Positions 1-11,730 of a stretch of DNA of 64,000 nucleotides are shown in pieces. The DNA is from Cyathus striatus (taxonomy: Eukaryota > Basidiomycota > Agaricomycetes > Agaricales > Nidulariaceae). A program made the position numbers and the translations under genes. The DNA lies in assembly GCA_025738555.1 (NCBI GenBank), contig JAOVFP010000018.1, forward strand, positions 1,488,001-1,552,000, given 5' to 3'. The notes below the pieces were generated by a model that saw only the letters and a list, made by a program, of their open reading frames with translations, was not told the origin of the DNA and searched no databases. Position 1 is the stretch's first letter, and each line of letters starts with the position of its first letter.

Positions 1-1599
1 GCAAGAAGAAATTAGGACATTTTATTTAATATTCAATGAAAATTTTCGCATATGCTGGAAAGTTATTTGAACGTTTATTTTACATTTTTGGATCATTCTT
101 ATACAAGCCTAAAAGTCATTGAATGACATTGACTTTATTGTAAGACTCAGTACTGGGCTTTACAAGTTATCACATTTGTTAAAATGCGTTATGGGGCTCT
201 CCACAAGTCTCCAATGCCATCTAAGATTTCTTTCTCTTGGGGGGCAGGAAATGCCTTAAGGCATTAACATGCACTGTAAAGTGTTGGGTGGAAAACTAGG
301 TTTTTGTGACATGGGATAGTGATAACAACTAACAACACCACCTCTGTCTACTTTTCTAGTAGGTAAAAATACGAGCATAATGAGCTATAATAGTGGTGAA
401 TTTCACATAAACTTGTGGGTAATGAGAACACGATATAGCCGTGGTTCCGGAACTTGTATGGTAAGAGCCACAGACTGTTCACGTTAAATTATGCAAAGTA
501 CCGGCTCTCAGAGATGCCCATGATGTGAATACGACCTCAGGAGTCGTCATGTTATTGCAAGTAGAACAGACCTACTACGGCAACAGAAGTCATGGATGGT
601 GACAATGTGCACCTGCAGAGAATGCTCTCTGCAATGTCATACGATGGGCGACATGAATACTTTTCAAATTCTTTATTTGAAGGTTCATACTTTATCTCAA
701 GATCCCATCGACGTGTTTTGCTATAGTCTAGATAGACCTACACCATAACCGAAGATATTAGCCTCAGCAATACATCATTGGGACAAGAATGGAGGAAGCT
801 TACATCACTGAAGACCACGTAGACGTAAAGGAGTCTACACGAAGTGCACTATATCACAAATAGGGCTCTTAACTGGCACATACTTACTACATCTGTTACT
901 ATTACAAAGCTTAAAGAGCCCTGAATTAGCTGCGTAGTTTGGTGTTCTGTGTAAGCAAGATGTTCAGACTGAGAGCAATAATACCATATCCACATAGGGG
1001 GTTCTATGGGAATTGCACCTCGTCACATAGTACCGGCTCGATGGCACTTAAACGTACAATACTGACAAGTCAGTGAAAAGGCATTAGTGCCGAATCGAGA
1101 ACATAAGTCTACCTGAGCGCACTTGAATATGACGTATGCGAGCTGGTATTATAGTCCAGTGTGGGTCCAAGGGGAGCGGTTTTGCATTGGTCATATTAGA
1201 GGAGGCTCGTACAAGTGTAGATGTAGAAGTGGGTAGGAGTGGAAAATTTCAGCGCTGGACAAGGGGGGGAAAGGTTGGATAGACTATAGTGGTATCACTG
1301 ATAACTGGAAAAGTGGTAGAGACAAATCAAGAGAGCATACATGTTATCTAAGCCGTGGTATTAAGTGAGAAATACAAACAGGTACTTAAAGGTATTGTAG
1401 TGTACATACCATTCGTTGGACACAATCAAACCTGTCTCCAATCTTTCCCCAAGCCCCATTCTTGCGAGCTGCTGCTCAAGTGCTCAAACTACAACATCAA
1501 ACGAACAATCTCCTAAGAATTCTTTACAGGACGAAGAGATCGGTTTTTGCTGTGCGTTGAGGCAATGTTAACAGGCTGGGGTTGAGGCAGGTGTGATAG
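1..1599. other. No gene recognised
   Basis: I see no coding region, RNA gene or repeat structure I can support here. Stops are frequent in all frames and no open frame resembles a known family. The right edge runs into a repeat that also occurs near 35 kb. Confidence 0.5.
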
Positions 1600-1768
1600 A
1601 ACGAGAGGTGAGTTCATGGTGCCAGGAACTAATGGTCACAAGCGTCACAAGAATTCAGAAACGACTCCAGCCAATCAGGTTGAGATCTTATCCAAGATCC
1701 TCAAATTACTATATCCGGTGGCCCAAAGGTCCCTAATACCCAACTACCTTAAAAGGTAGTGGGAATAG
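1600..1768 (-). repeat. Dispersed repeat end, related to 35034-35165
   Basis: Read on the minus strand, this starts with a small palindrome (CCCACTACCTT, then AAGGTAGTTGGG) followed by a tract matching the plus strand from 35034: TTAAGGTAGTTGGG, AGGGACCT, a GGATCTTGG/GGATCGCGG block and TGATTGGC. Similarity fades after about 130 bp. It looks like the end of a dispersed element, but I found neither partner terminus nor target duplication. It abuts the truncated MFS gene and may mark the breakpoint that removed the gene's 5' half. Confidence 0.45.
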
Positions 1769-2737
1769 GTCCCCTTTTCACTCATGTCCACCTTGACAGG
1801 CCTAAGTGGGTAAGTCGAACGGACAACAGATCTTCACGTCGCTTACTGACCACAACCACAAGATATCTGCAAACCTTCCTTACTGCTGTTGTACTTGTCG
1901 GTGTGGTCTGTAAGAGAATTAATCCAACGTATTACCATTTTCCGATAAAGTTAACACCCTGCATAGTTTACCTTCCAGTCTATTTCCAAGCTTGCGAGGG
2001 ATTGTCGCCCGTTCGATCAGCAGTAACCGGCTTCGGCCTAGGCTTTGTGCTTACTCCGTGCAATATCATTGCTGGCATAACAATTGCGAAGACGCAACAT
2101 TACCGACCGCAGATATGGCTTGGATGGGCACTCATTATGATTGGCTTCGGTTTGATGAGCAGTCTTCAGGCAGACAGCCGAAGAGCCGCGGCTATTGGCT
2201 TTGAAGCGATAGTAGGCGTCGGGTTGGGGATTATGACTACTGCCACATATTTCCCCGTATTAGCCCCTCTACCGCCTTCGGAGAATGCACATGCATTAGC
2301 ATTCTTCGCGTTCTCGCGAAGCTTTGGACAAGTGAGTATTATATATGACATTCAAGCTATTATAACACTCATCATTTTTCTAGGTCTGGGGATTAACCAT
2401 TAGCGCCGCTGCACTCCAGAACTATCTTACCAACCACCTTCCTGCCGATTTTCAAAAGATACTGCCAGGGGGAATTCCAGAGGCATACTCCATTATTCCT
2501 GTTATTTCAACGCTTGATCCATCAACTGCAGCAGCGGTCCGTGTGGCGCTTGCAGGGGGAGTTTCGAGGATATGGGAAGTCCTCGTAGGAGTCGCTGGCC
2601 TAGGCCTTCTTGTCAGCTTTGGAATGAGGCACCTTCCTCTTCATAAAGCCGTCGATAAGAAGTGGGGCGTAGATGAAGGGAATAAACGCGAGGCTGAGAA
2701 ACCTTTGCGAGATGTCGCTGCATCAGACCATTCTTGA
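1759..2737 (+). pseudogene. MFS transporter, C-terminal half only (5'-truncated)
   Basis: Exons 1759..1909, 1967..2331 and 2384..2737 join in frame across two introns (1910-1966, 57 nt; 2332-2383, 52 nt), both GT-AG. The joined protein has the C-terminal transmembrane helices of a fungal major facilitator transporter of the drug:H+ antiporter type: a YLPVYFQA..G.SP..S segment, a helix ending APLPPSENAHALAFFAF, an R.FGQVWG block, and a polar tail. Such transporters usually have about 500-600 residues and 12-14 helices; about 290 remain here, so the N-terminal half is missing. Sequence before about 1860 does not look like MFS. The ATG at 1759 is simply the first in frame and is probably not a real start. 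The substrate cannot be inferred. It is probably a relic cut by the repeat on its left. Confidence 0.75.
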
Positions 2738-3415
2738 ACCGAAATATAATGGAATTTTTATCTGACACCTCGCGTTTTCTCAACAATTACAATTGCCCAT
2801 ACAAGGGAAATAATGCAGTCAATGCGTCGATATTTCCAATGTTTCGTGTATCGCATATAGTATCGGGCCACAACATCTCCATGGGGCTACGCTTCACTCT
2901 AATTATCACTACATTATAACGACTTGGTTAACTTTCTAATACTGGTGGACCTACTCTCAGTATAATCAATTTAAAGTAAAACATGACTCGAGTTGGTAAA
3001 CTACGAGTCGCGCGTATCATGTTCTCTGGTACAGAAACAACCTAAGGCCCTCAGTTCCTCCATCTACTGCTTCCGCTTCCCCATACAACTCCTACAGCAT
3101 CGAATACTACAGTCTAAGCGCCAACACGTTCTGCCCAGTGAATTGTGCTCATTCAATTCTGACATTATAGTCAACTAGCAATCCACACCGACTCTAACAA
3201 TCATCTTTACCCTCAACCTCACTCAAACCCTTAAACACACAGCAAATACAAAAATAGATGGTAAACAACCATACCATCGAAAAAAAAACAAGATCAAAAT
3301 TACATGTTCCAATCCAGTAACCGAAATACAACAACTAGCGTAAGGATAAGATACATGACACGACCAAGATATAAGCGTATATGTAAAAATGAACCAAATG
3401 TTAGACACGAAATGG
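2738..3415. other. No gene recognised
   Basis: Only short open frames without recognisable content. AT-rich sequence downstream of the MFS fragment. Confidence 0.4.
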
Positions 3416-3519
3416 TACGGTGAGATGTGAACGGGGGAGGAAGAAAGGGTGAGGTAGGCCGTAGGGTCGTACTGAACTCCGGAAGGAAGAGATGAAGTCT
3501 AGAGGTAAAGTTTATCGAG

Positions 3520-3850
3520 GATGGGTAATCATGAGAAGACGTGTGGAGAGTTGAAACTCGAGTGACGAGTGGAGTAGTGGATCGAAGTAGTGCCCGAAGC
3601 GAAGGCGTATCGTATCAAAGGAATAGATTGAAATGGCATGTATGGTGGATGTCGAGCGTGGAAGACGCGTTGAAGTAGTCTTGAAGTAATGGATTGAAAT
3701 GGCACGTTGATGTGGTGAGTCGTGAGTCGACGATAATGTCAATGACGAGGTGGAAGTGGGTAGGGTAGAAAGGTAGAAGTAGTGAATCAAAGTCGAAGTG
3801 GTGAATATCGATTGTCGAATGTCGAAGTAGTGTATTTGTGATGTGGCGTC
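3520..3850. repeat. Degenerate low-complexity repeat (CGAAGTAGTG-like)
   Basis: Variants of GAAGTAGTG, GTCGAAGTAGTG and GATTGAAATGGCA recur along this stretch. They create a misleading Ser/Thr-rich open frame on the minus strand (3512-3790). It lies just downstream of the gene ending at 3924. I take it as simple-sequence expansion, not coding. Confidence 0.5.
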
Positions 3851-3923
3851 GAGGTCATAGTGCCTATACTTGAAATGGTATCAAAATTAGACTGCCCTAG
3901 ACTCCACCTCCAAACATACCCGC

Positions 3924-4938
3924 CTACAAAACACCCAAAACCACCCACATAACCCAAACTAACCCAACAATACCTCCCATCGACGTCCGCATACCCCCAA
4001 TCGCTCCATCAACCAAAGGCACACTAGTCCCAATCGTATCATTCAAACACCCTAACAAGTTCGTATCAACCCACGAAGGCAAGGGCGTATCACTCCCCCC
4101 TCCACTGCTCAACGCAGCAGTATCATTATACCCATCCAGTGTCAACGCGACACTACTAGCTCGATAATACTGTACCGTCTGTTCCGGCTGCGGCAAATTC
4201 GAGTTATCGGTGTATGCTTGGGGCACTATTGAAGATGAATTGAGGAGGAACGAGGTACAGTTACTTTGGATTGTGCTTATGAGGGTTGTGACTGTAGTAT
4301 TATCGGATAGAAGACGGAACGTGCTGTTTCCGTTGTTGGATGAGGAGGGGAATGTGGCGGTGAAGAGGGGTCCGCCGGGGCGTGTTGTGTTGTCTGGTTT
4401 TCCGTACTGTTTTTTTTCTATTTGTGAGTATGAGGAAAAGAGGGAGGGGAGAGAGAGGTACCTCGGTACTATGTAAATAAGCAGCTCCTCCGGCACCTGC
4501 TATACCGCCCCACGCAAGGGGCCAAAATACAAATGGAAATCCGAGACCTGAAACACCACGGGATGCAATTCCAGGATATCCACTCCCGTACACCCTATTC
4601 CCTCATCAGCCCTCCGTGTCTCGCTAACAGAAGAAGAAAAAGACGCACTGGGTACCATACACCTCATTCCTCGTTCCCCCTCCGGACTGTCTCCCAGCGA
4701 AAGGCTGGCCTGCGGGAATGGTAGCCGCTTTCCCGCCCCCGCTGGATGTGGATGATGCCGAGCGCGATGTGCCTGCTGATGAAATTGTGCTTCCTGTTCC
4801 TGCACTACTGCTACTTCCCGAGCTCCCACTAGTACCGCCTTTACTACCTCCAGACGAACTACCTCCTTTTCCGGCCCCTCCTCCGCCCTTTCGCCTATAT
4901 AGCTTTTTCTTCGGTGAGGATACGAGTGGGAAGTACAT
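3924..4938 (-). CDS. Basidiomycete conserved secreted/GPI-type protein, three exons
   Basis: Three exons on the minus strand join in frame: 4938..4649, 4594..4462 and 4406..3924. The introns (4648-4595, 54 nt; 4461-4407, 55 nt) are GT-AG, giving about 301 aa. Exon 1 encodes a basic start and then a long Gly/Ser-rich tract ending in AGQPFAGRQSGGGTRNEVYG. Exon 2 holds the conserved core YGSGYPG..SRGVSGLGFPF, FWPLAWGG and AYLHS. Exon 3 begins YGKPDNTTRPGG and carries many Asn-x-Ser/Thr sites. The C-terminus is a run of hydrophobic residues, as in a GPI-anchor signal or membrane tail. I recognise the core as a family common in agaricomycete genomes, but know no function for it. No classical signal peptide is visible in this model, so an upstream exon may be missing. 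A damaged paralogue lies at 6915-8230. Confidence 0.75.
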
Positions 4939-5442
4939 CTTTGAGTTTTTTTTCGTTAGATTGCTTTAGTAGAGGTCGTTATGGGGTATAAGATTGAAGG
5001 GAGAGCAAGTATAAATACGATGAGGGATGGAGTCACAGACTGGAGCAGTACGCAACCCGCGGCGTAGAGTAAGTGCGGGGCGTGGAGATGATTCATGTTG
5101 GCTTTATAAAAAATTGGACCCACGGTGATATATTTGGTAACACACCGCCTTCGGACCGGCGTTTGAATATCCGCTTAGGCGAAGTAAGGAAAGACTTGGC
5201 AACTATCCTCGATGTGTCCTCGATGCTTGCTATACTTGTTACGCTATACTTGCATGGTGTAGTGGGGACGATACTTGGGCTCGGGAGAGCGGAAATGTAA
5301 GGCTTGAGTGGGGTGCTTGTTCAATGTGGTTCTATTTGCGTATGTATAATCTACATCTATGAAAGTTCTATCGCTAAGATATCTTCATTAGAGTCTTCAC
5401 AGCACTCAGAAGACCCACACCGCAGAAAATAACCATCAACAG

Positions 5443-5690
5443 AACTATATCCAGAATAGAAAATAGACATAGTAAAGTGGGTCCGAGTTAATGACAAACG
5501 TGCTTGCAATGTGGGTGTTTTCTTAGAAGTTAGATATGATGGCCTAACAGAAGATCCAAATCACGAACACATACACATCAAACCTATATCCAGAATAAAA
5601 GAATAGACATACCGCAGTGGGTCAACGGCAAACACACTTGCAATTTATGTGCTTTCTTCGATTCAGAAGTTAGATCGAATGATGACCGAT
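5443..5690. repeat. Imperfect direct duplication (unit ~135 bp)
   Basis: The stretch from CTATATCCAGAATAGAAAAT through GACAAACGTGCTTGCAATG to AGAAGTTAGAT (about 5443-5540) recurs as CTATATCCAGAATAAAAGAAT through CAAACACACTTGCAAT to AGAAGTTAGAT (about 5580-5680). The two units lie head to tail and are diverged. Function unknown. Confidence 0.5.
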
Positions 5691-6890
5691 GTCGATGACT
5701 TATCCCGCCGGATGGCCGTTTACAGCACTTCCCCAATCGTCCTCTTCCGGTGCCGTAACCATACAATGTATTCAGGTCCACTTGCTTCTATTTATTCTTC
5801 CTTTGGAAACTTAAATCGACAGCTGTATTTATAGATTCGGAATATGATTCAGCGCATGTTCGCGCGATTTGGTCAATGGTATGCTATGTATAATTTAAAT
5901 TTTCACTTTAAAAGACACGCTGTATCGTACAGCAGATGAGGACGAGTCAACGATGAAACGCGCGCGTAGTATGGTTCTCCTTCTCCTTGTATACCGGAAC
6001 CAGACTCGAATTATACACCAAATCAACGCGCCCACAATTGGAACTTTATGGTCCCATGGTGCATTATCCACACATGCACCGCCTCAGACTTAAGATTGTG
6101 CCTTGCTCTCGGAATTATGTCGACTGCAGACTACTTATGTACTGCATATAATTCCTTTCGTCCTTCGTATCATTTATCTTACAAATGGTGCTCTTTACAG
6201 CACCATAATGCGAATAAAAAGCGATAAGCAGTTAAATGATAATATTATTCATGTAATGATATTCCAATGCGAATTGTTATTTTTGACATATGCAAAAACA
6301 TCATTCAAAACAAAAACAAAAATTGAAACAAAAATACGATATATGACATAAAACATATTGTTTACTTGTTTATGATATGATATATATCTTGGATGTAGTC
6401 CCGTTTCCTAGAAACACTAACGGGAGGTTAACAGCAATCGCCCGGAGTAATGATAAACATGTTAGACGACCCGGTAACTCCGGATTTTAGTGCATTAAAT
6501 CATTCAGATATATAACATCGTATACATAACATACTTATATGAAACATGCTGTGAATAAGAAGGTTATTTGATATCCTCCGTGTTAGCTGGATGGAATTCA
6601 TAATCAGTTAAAGGTATCGCCGTAGACGTTATACAATTTGACAGCTTTGAACTAAAGGTAGTATTTAGACTAGCTGAAATAGCTAGTGGTATATTAATAG
6701 TATTTCTATTCGAGTCATGATGCATGATGGTGTAAGCGACGTATGTTGTTCGTTACACCACTGTTACATCATCGTGCATCATCGTGTGCTGTTTGAAAAT
6801 AAATCACAAAAGTCCCATATTTGATTGACATGGCGTACATATAATTGTATAAAGACAAACCAAAGACATTGCGAGAGTACAGCAAACGAA
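5691..6890. other. No gene recognised; AT-rich with a small inverted repeat
   Basis: No coding region is supportable. Around 6719-6785, TGATGCATGATGGTGTAA is answered by an approximately inverted TTACATCATCGTGCATCA, a possible hairpin. Other open frames are short and of random composition. Confidence 0.35.
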
Positions 6891-6914
6891 AATGTTTCAC
6901 GCTACTAACGCACG

Positions 6915-8235
6915 TCACAGAAACACAACGTCCCAAAGCACAAACACCGAATTAACACCCGACCCTTCCACAGCAGAAGGCAAAAAAACCATCTCACCAA
7001 CAGTCCTATTAACACATCCAACAGCAGAAGCATTGACACCACTCGGAAGAAGCATACTATACATCACCACACTATCACCCTGTTTAAGCGCAACACTATT
7101 ATTGAATCCGTCAAGAGAAAGCACAACAGAGCTAGATCGGTAATATTGTACCGCTTCTTCTGGTTTGTGATGCTCATAAGAGGAAGAGTTGAGCGTTATA
7201 GGAGTGGGCATTGTCAGCTCGTATGTGGATGTACAGTTTGAGAGGTCCGTGTAGAGGGAGAAGATGGTTACATTGTCAGATGTGATTTTGAATGTGTTGT
7301 TGACTTTTCCAGCTAGAGAAAGTTGTCTTAAGATTCCTCCGGGGCGGGTTGTATTGTCGACTTTACCATACTGAAAAAACGTTAGAGACGGGGGGAAAAG
7401 AAGACCGTGGGAACAATACGAACCTCACCATCGCGGGACAAGTACGAAGGTCCTGGACCCACGGGGTACACAATGGGATAGAACCCATACAGTATACAAC
7501 CATCAAACGTGACAGAAAAAACATGATGTCATCATAACTCTTTGTTCCCTCTTCCAATTTTTACAAATGATGTATAGGCAGATAGCGTAGTACTTCATTA
7601 ACTCTACTGTAAAATATTTAATGCATTGGATGAAGGGAAGTTGGTCAAATATACAAAATGGTGGATGGGAATGGATTTTGATCGGCACCACATGGCGTGA
7701 CAGTCAATTATTTATTACGAAACCATTCAAAATTAGTAGTGCCGAAGTCCCGGATCAGTTTATAAATAAAGTTTTGATGTCTTGCAAGACAGTGAATATC
7801 ACAGAATCTGTAATTCTATAAAGATATGACACACACAGCTCGATAAGAATAGTAGAAAATGTAGATTAGTGCTTTTCCTCAACAACTATATACTACAAGA
7901 GTGATTATTCCTGATTTTTCACAACAATACAGGCCACAGAATTTTTGAAATTCACTAAATTATCCAAACTCCCCATTTTGTTTTGCATATAATTCTTTGG
8001 AATGTAAATATTTTGAATAGCTACTTCCTGTAACATTTTAATAGTATGATATTCCTTGCGATTCAAAAAGAATTGGTGTAATTGGTGTAGATTTGGGATC
8101 AGGATAAGCAAAATGAGAAAAGTTGTCACGCGAAGCGATAGTGTCACGTTTGATGGTTGTATACTGTATGGAAATCTACGATTTGAAACACCGCGCATTG
8201 GGAAATCAGGGTATCCACTCCCGTGCACTCTATCA
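6915..8235 (-). pseudogene. Paralogue of the 3924-4938 gene, split by a MITE
   Basis: On the minus strand, 8225 down to about 8169 encodes SGYPDFPMRGVSNRRFP, matching exon 2 of the gene at 3924-4938. The frame then runs into a 677-bp TIR element (7490-8166). Past the element exon 2 resumes (FYPIVYPVGP.., ending in ..DGE), followed by an intron and a last exon starting YGKVDNTTRPGG, which reads to a stop at 6915. That exon has Asn-x-Ser/Thr sites, the EEAVQYYRSSSV block matching EQTVQYYRASSV of the paralogue, and a hydrophobic C-terminus. No Gly/Ser-rich first exon is visible upstream, so it is also truncated at the 5' end. Removing the element and one TA restores the exon, so this is a disruption, not an intron. 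Confidence 0.75.
7490..8166. mobile_element. MITE, 677 bp, TA target duplication, ~25-bp TIRs
   Basis: Both ends read inward as CAGTATACAACCATCAAACG followed by TGACA, a perfect inverted repeat of 25 bp. TA flanks each side (7488-7489 and 8167-8168). TA duplication points to the Tc1/mariner/pogo group as the mobilising transposase. The interior has no transposase-like frame, so it is non-autonomous. It sits inside exon 2 of the pseudogene at 6915-8235. The perfect TIRs suggest a fairly recent insertion. Confidence 0.85.
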
Positions 8236-8239
8236 TAAA

Positions 8240-8800
8240 CAAAGCACTCAGATTAACAATAATTAAACAATGGAGGGTTTAACATCATCAAAGTGTAGCC
8301 AAGTCGTTAAAGTGTGGCGAGAACCAGAATAGCATAGCCCCGTCGATATGTTGTGGCGTAAGAGGTCATGATAGGCTGAACATTTGAAGTTGCTGCTGCT
8401 TGGTGAATTGTCGAGAAAGCGTGAGATTAAGGCTTGTTCGGCTTATATCAAAGCCATTATGTTTCTGTGGCGTATGGGCGCTGTATTGGGCCACGGTCGA
8501 AGCGTTTTCATTGGCTGCGCATCGATTGTAGTCTTTCCACGACCTGATTATAATGTTATTCTTTTATATCAGAAAACATTTAATGTCTTAACTATACAGC
8601 GAACGATAGGTATTCTGACTTTACTACGTAAAATTTCAACAGTGACAACGAGAATGCAAGCAGTGTAAGTGCTCCAAAATCCAGATATTTTCTCTCTTCA
8701 ATCACGAATCTCTTAGTTTACTCCACGTGCCAAATCGACGGACTCTAATTCATACTCAATCTGTGGTGCAATTCTTTTGTATATCGTGGGAAGTAAGCTC
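8240..8800. other. No gene recognised
   Basis: Spacer between the disrupted paralogue and the F-box-like fragment. No supportable coding region. Confidence 0.35.
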
Positions 8801-8801
8801 C

Positions 8802-9229
8802 TCAACCACGAACAAACCTCTCCCAAGAGACCCTTTCATTTTCATAGTTAATATCACTGGCCCAGGTGGGAAAAGAAAGATGTAATGTTGCAATGTTCCC
8901 AAGCATGCCTAGAATACCGGGAAGTGTTGGTTCGCTATGAATATTTGTTTCTTTATACTGATCAAACATATGAAATTTGCGAATATGGCGTGCTAGTTCC
9001 GGCGATGAGCTCAACGCACTAGCAATCTTTGAATATCTGGCCAATGCATCTCCTCGAGAGTGGATGCTGATAGTGACTGTGCTGAACATATGGTGACGTG
9101 ATCGTTCCAAAAACGTTTTAGATGTCAGAGCGCAGGCTTTGAGAGAGGTATATTGTACGTGTCGAGGAGAGCCACTTCATCGATGATGAGCTCAATGATA
9201 TCCTGTGGGATTTCAAACGGAGACGACAT
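8802..9229 (-). pseudogene. F-box/LRR-type protein, N-terminal fragment with frameshift
   Basis: On the minus strand an ATG at 9229 opens MSSPFEIPQDIIELIIDEVA, the style of start seen in agaricomycete F-box-like proteins. The next block, LKACALTSKTFLERSRHHMF, is in another frame, so a one-base shift lies near 9150. The sequence continues into a region typical of the leucine-rich part of these proteins (SSPELARHIRKFHMF, GMLGNIATLHLSF) and ends at a stop at 8802. Full proteins of this type have about 400-600 residues, so most of the repeat domain is missing. F-box proteins are substrate adaptors of SCF ubiquitin ligases; this copy is probably not functional. Confidence 0.55.
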
Positions 9230-10370
9230 GTTGTTGAGTGGATTTCAGTGACAACTATTAGATTTGACCGATGTTTTCAGTCTCTTCACAGCGAAATTGG
9301 GAGGAGTATCCGTGTTGAGTGGTTTGGAATGTTGTGTTTAGGGCTAGGTTGCCTAGCGCTGAAAGGATCGATAACGCGAAATTAAAATGCATGGGATATT
9401 GCATGAAGTTTACTCACGAACATTTACATGCACACGCTGTCAATTGCCAGTGTGTGTGCGACTGAAGTGTACTGTGTGATTACATCAGGATTACATTCAT
9501 ATTCTTGAGTCTTGTGACGTGTTGACGCGTTGCGCTTATCGTGGGAACTTTAAGTGCCCGGCGCTCCGTTGAACCCAAGTTCTAACCCCCCGCATGGTTC
9601 TTAATCTTTCTACTAGGGGCATACCCAGACATATAAATACTACTTAAAACATTCCTAGGACCTGACAACCGAATCCAGGAGTCAGATCTTTAGAGATCGA
9701 CTTGGATCTTGTCTGCTACATACTCAGTAGAAGTTGGAAAAACCCCGGTTGATGCTCTCTAGAGCTCCATTTGTAAGTCAGTTGTATGTATTCTTGGCAG
9801 AAGAGTTTTATAGCATGACAATTTTTTACAGTGCTTTAAGACCAGTGCAATTCCCTTTCATTGAGGCGTAAAAGGGCGAGGCATTGTCACTGCCAACTGG
9901 ATGCTCGGATCCTTTGTCACTTTTCGCGTCTTGCCTGATTATGTGTGCATAGCCGTTGCCAGTGTGGTCGTATATTTACATACCAATAATGTACGTTTTC
10001 TGTTTTCTTCCTCTTTCTTCTACTCAACCTCGTCAAGTTAAAGTAATACCTTTGTTTCCTAACTGAGACCTTTCACACTGTTGCGCCCGAGAACAGTGGC
10101 TTCTACTTTGTTTGAATCGTCATAGGCCCAAGTTTTATCGTTACGCAAAGCGTTATCCAATGCATTAAGATCAATATCCTCAAAGCTCTACAGCTTTTCA
10201 ACAGTTGTCACGTACCTCGCACACAATTTTATGAAAAGGCAGCAACAAAGGAGACGAGAACGGCAATCACAGCAAAAGGTGCATTGTATTCTTATTTACG
10301 ATCAAATTACTTACAATGTACTTGAATCCGGTAAGTACAAAGGTCGCGCCTAGTAATGATCACGTGTCGA
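9230..10370. other. Intergenic, no gene recognised
   Basis: No coding region seen. This is the upstream region of the gene at 10468; pyrimidine-rich tracts occur near 10000-10030. Confidence 0.4.
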
Positions 10371-10376
10371 ATATCG

Positions 10377-10384
10377 TATAAAAA
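10377..10384 (+). promoter_or_regulatory. TATA-box-like TATAAAAA
   Basis: TATAAAAA lies 84 bp before the ATG at 10468, a suitable place for a core promoter of that gene. Confidence 0.45.
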
Positions 10385-10467
10385 CGAAGCAACATTACTT
10401 CGTCTCGCCCATATCATACAAGTTCCTCACCCCGTCGAGTACCAAATCATCCTACGCTACTGCTCCT

Positions 10468-11730
10468 ATGACCAACGACCGCAATAAACCTTCAATGCGC
10501 GCACCCAGAAGATATAAAATCAAGAAAGAGGAAGATTCAGATGGAGAGGAATATCGACAGCTGACATGGGATATCAAATTGAACGTCGTCGATATATCAC
10601 TGCTGGATATTAAAAATTGCATGAAGTGCATAAAGGAGGAACGAAGAAATCATGAAGAAGATGAATTTTTGACATCGCGCCTATGGGCGCTGAAGTTGCT
10701 CAGGCTACGTTTAAGACGCTACACCTCCTGTATAATTCCTGCAGCCGCTGACCTCTTTGACTATCAGCCATTTAGGGAGCTTTTACTAGATTTACCGTAT
10801 ATCAAATTATATCATTTCAACGACGCCATCGCCGACTTCGAGGTATTTATGAACCAATGGCGAAAAGATAAAGACCGAGAACTCTTACGAATTATGGGAG
10901 CTATAACTCCTGAGGACGATTCGGATTGCGATTGTTCACCTTTACGTTTGGCCACCACTATTTTCAAGTGTAACGATAGTCTGCATGGTAATAATGAATG
11001 CTTAATGGTCTCATATCCTCGTGTATTGCTTCACGATGGTTCTTACACATATAGGAAGTTAAACGTCAACGATTGGTCGTCGAAGTTAGAAGAATGGAAA
11101 TGGAATTCTAATGGACAAGTCATGTTTAACGCCAAGGCCCATGAAATAGCAAAAGACATTGTTACCCTTACTGGTTTGAATCCTGCTACTACAACGAGCG
11201 AGGATATGGACTATATCGATCCTATTTTTTCATGCAATCACATTCTATGTAATTTCAATCTTAAAAAATGCTACATGCGGTGGAAAGATGCGGTGAATAT
11301 TTTCTATGTTCTCATGTTCCAGATATCTCCATCTAATCATTTGTGGTTATAGATCTATCACGCACTATCTCTGTCTCACACTTATACTGCCGAGAGTGGT
11401 CGACATGCATTCACGTTGGTAACAGATTTTGAGACGCAAGTATATGTCAAAGTACTCCTAAATATGATAAGGCGATGTTCGCAACCGAAACTGGTGTGCG
11501 CTCATTGTGGAGAGAAAGGCACTTATCAGGAATGGATTAGGCATTCAACTAAAGGGTATGTTCTATTCTATATACGATGACAAACTGTTGGCTAAATGAT
11601 CAACACTAGTCCTGTTCTCACTAACAGTGATTTTAGGAATTATCTCTTCTATGATGGAAACGTTGATCTATGTAGTGAATTTATGGATGATCTAGATGTT
11701 GACCCATGTGGTGAATTTGTGGTTGCGTAA
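10468..11730 (+). CDS. Uncharacterised acidic/basic protein with C-terminal CxxC motif, three exons
   Basis: Exons 10468..11292, 11353..11555 and 11637..11730 join in frame across GT-AG introns of 60 and 81 nt, giving 373 aa. The N-terminus is charged (RRYKIKKEEDSDGEEY). A helical middle follows, then a Cys/His region (DCDCSPLR; SCNHILCNF) and, in exon 2, VCAHCGEKGTYQEWIRHS, a CxxC near a His that could bind zinc. Exon 3 is acidic (DDLDVDPCGEF). Reading through the first intron would end the protein early at 11350, but the spliced model is clearly better. The layout recalls fungal F-box-related or zinc-ribbon proteins of unknown role; I do not recognise the family and assign no function. A TATA-like box lies upstream. 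Confidence 0.7.

Noticed and set aside
3512..3790. Minus-strand Ser/Thr-rich frame of 92 codons
   Set aside because: Produced by a simple GAAGTAGTG-type repeat.
4500..4829. Separate gene on the minus strand overlapping 4500-4829
   Set aside because: It is a shadow frame of exons 1 and 2 of the 3924-4938 gene, and its start ignores the clear splice sites.
11293..11352. Ending the 10468 gene at the stop at 11350
   Set aside because: The stop lies inside a good GT-AG intron; splicing gives a continuous frame with a CxxC motif and a third exon.
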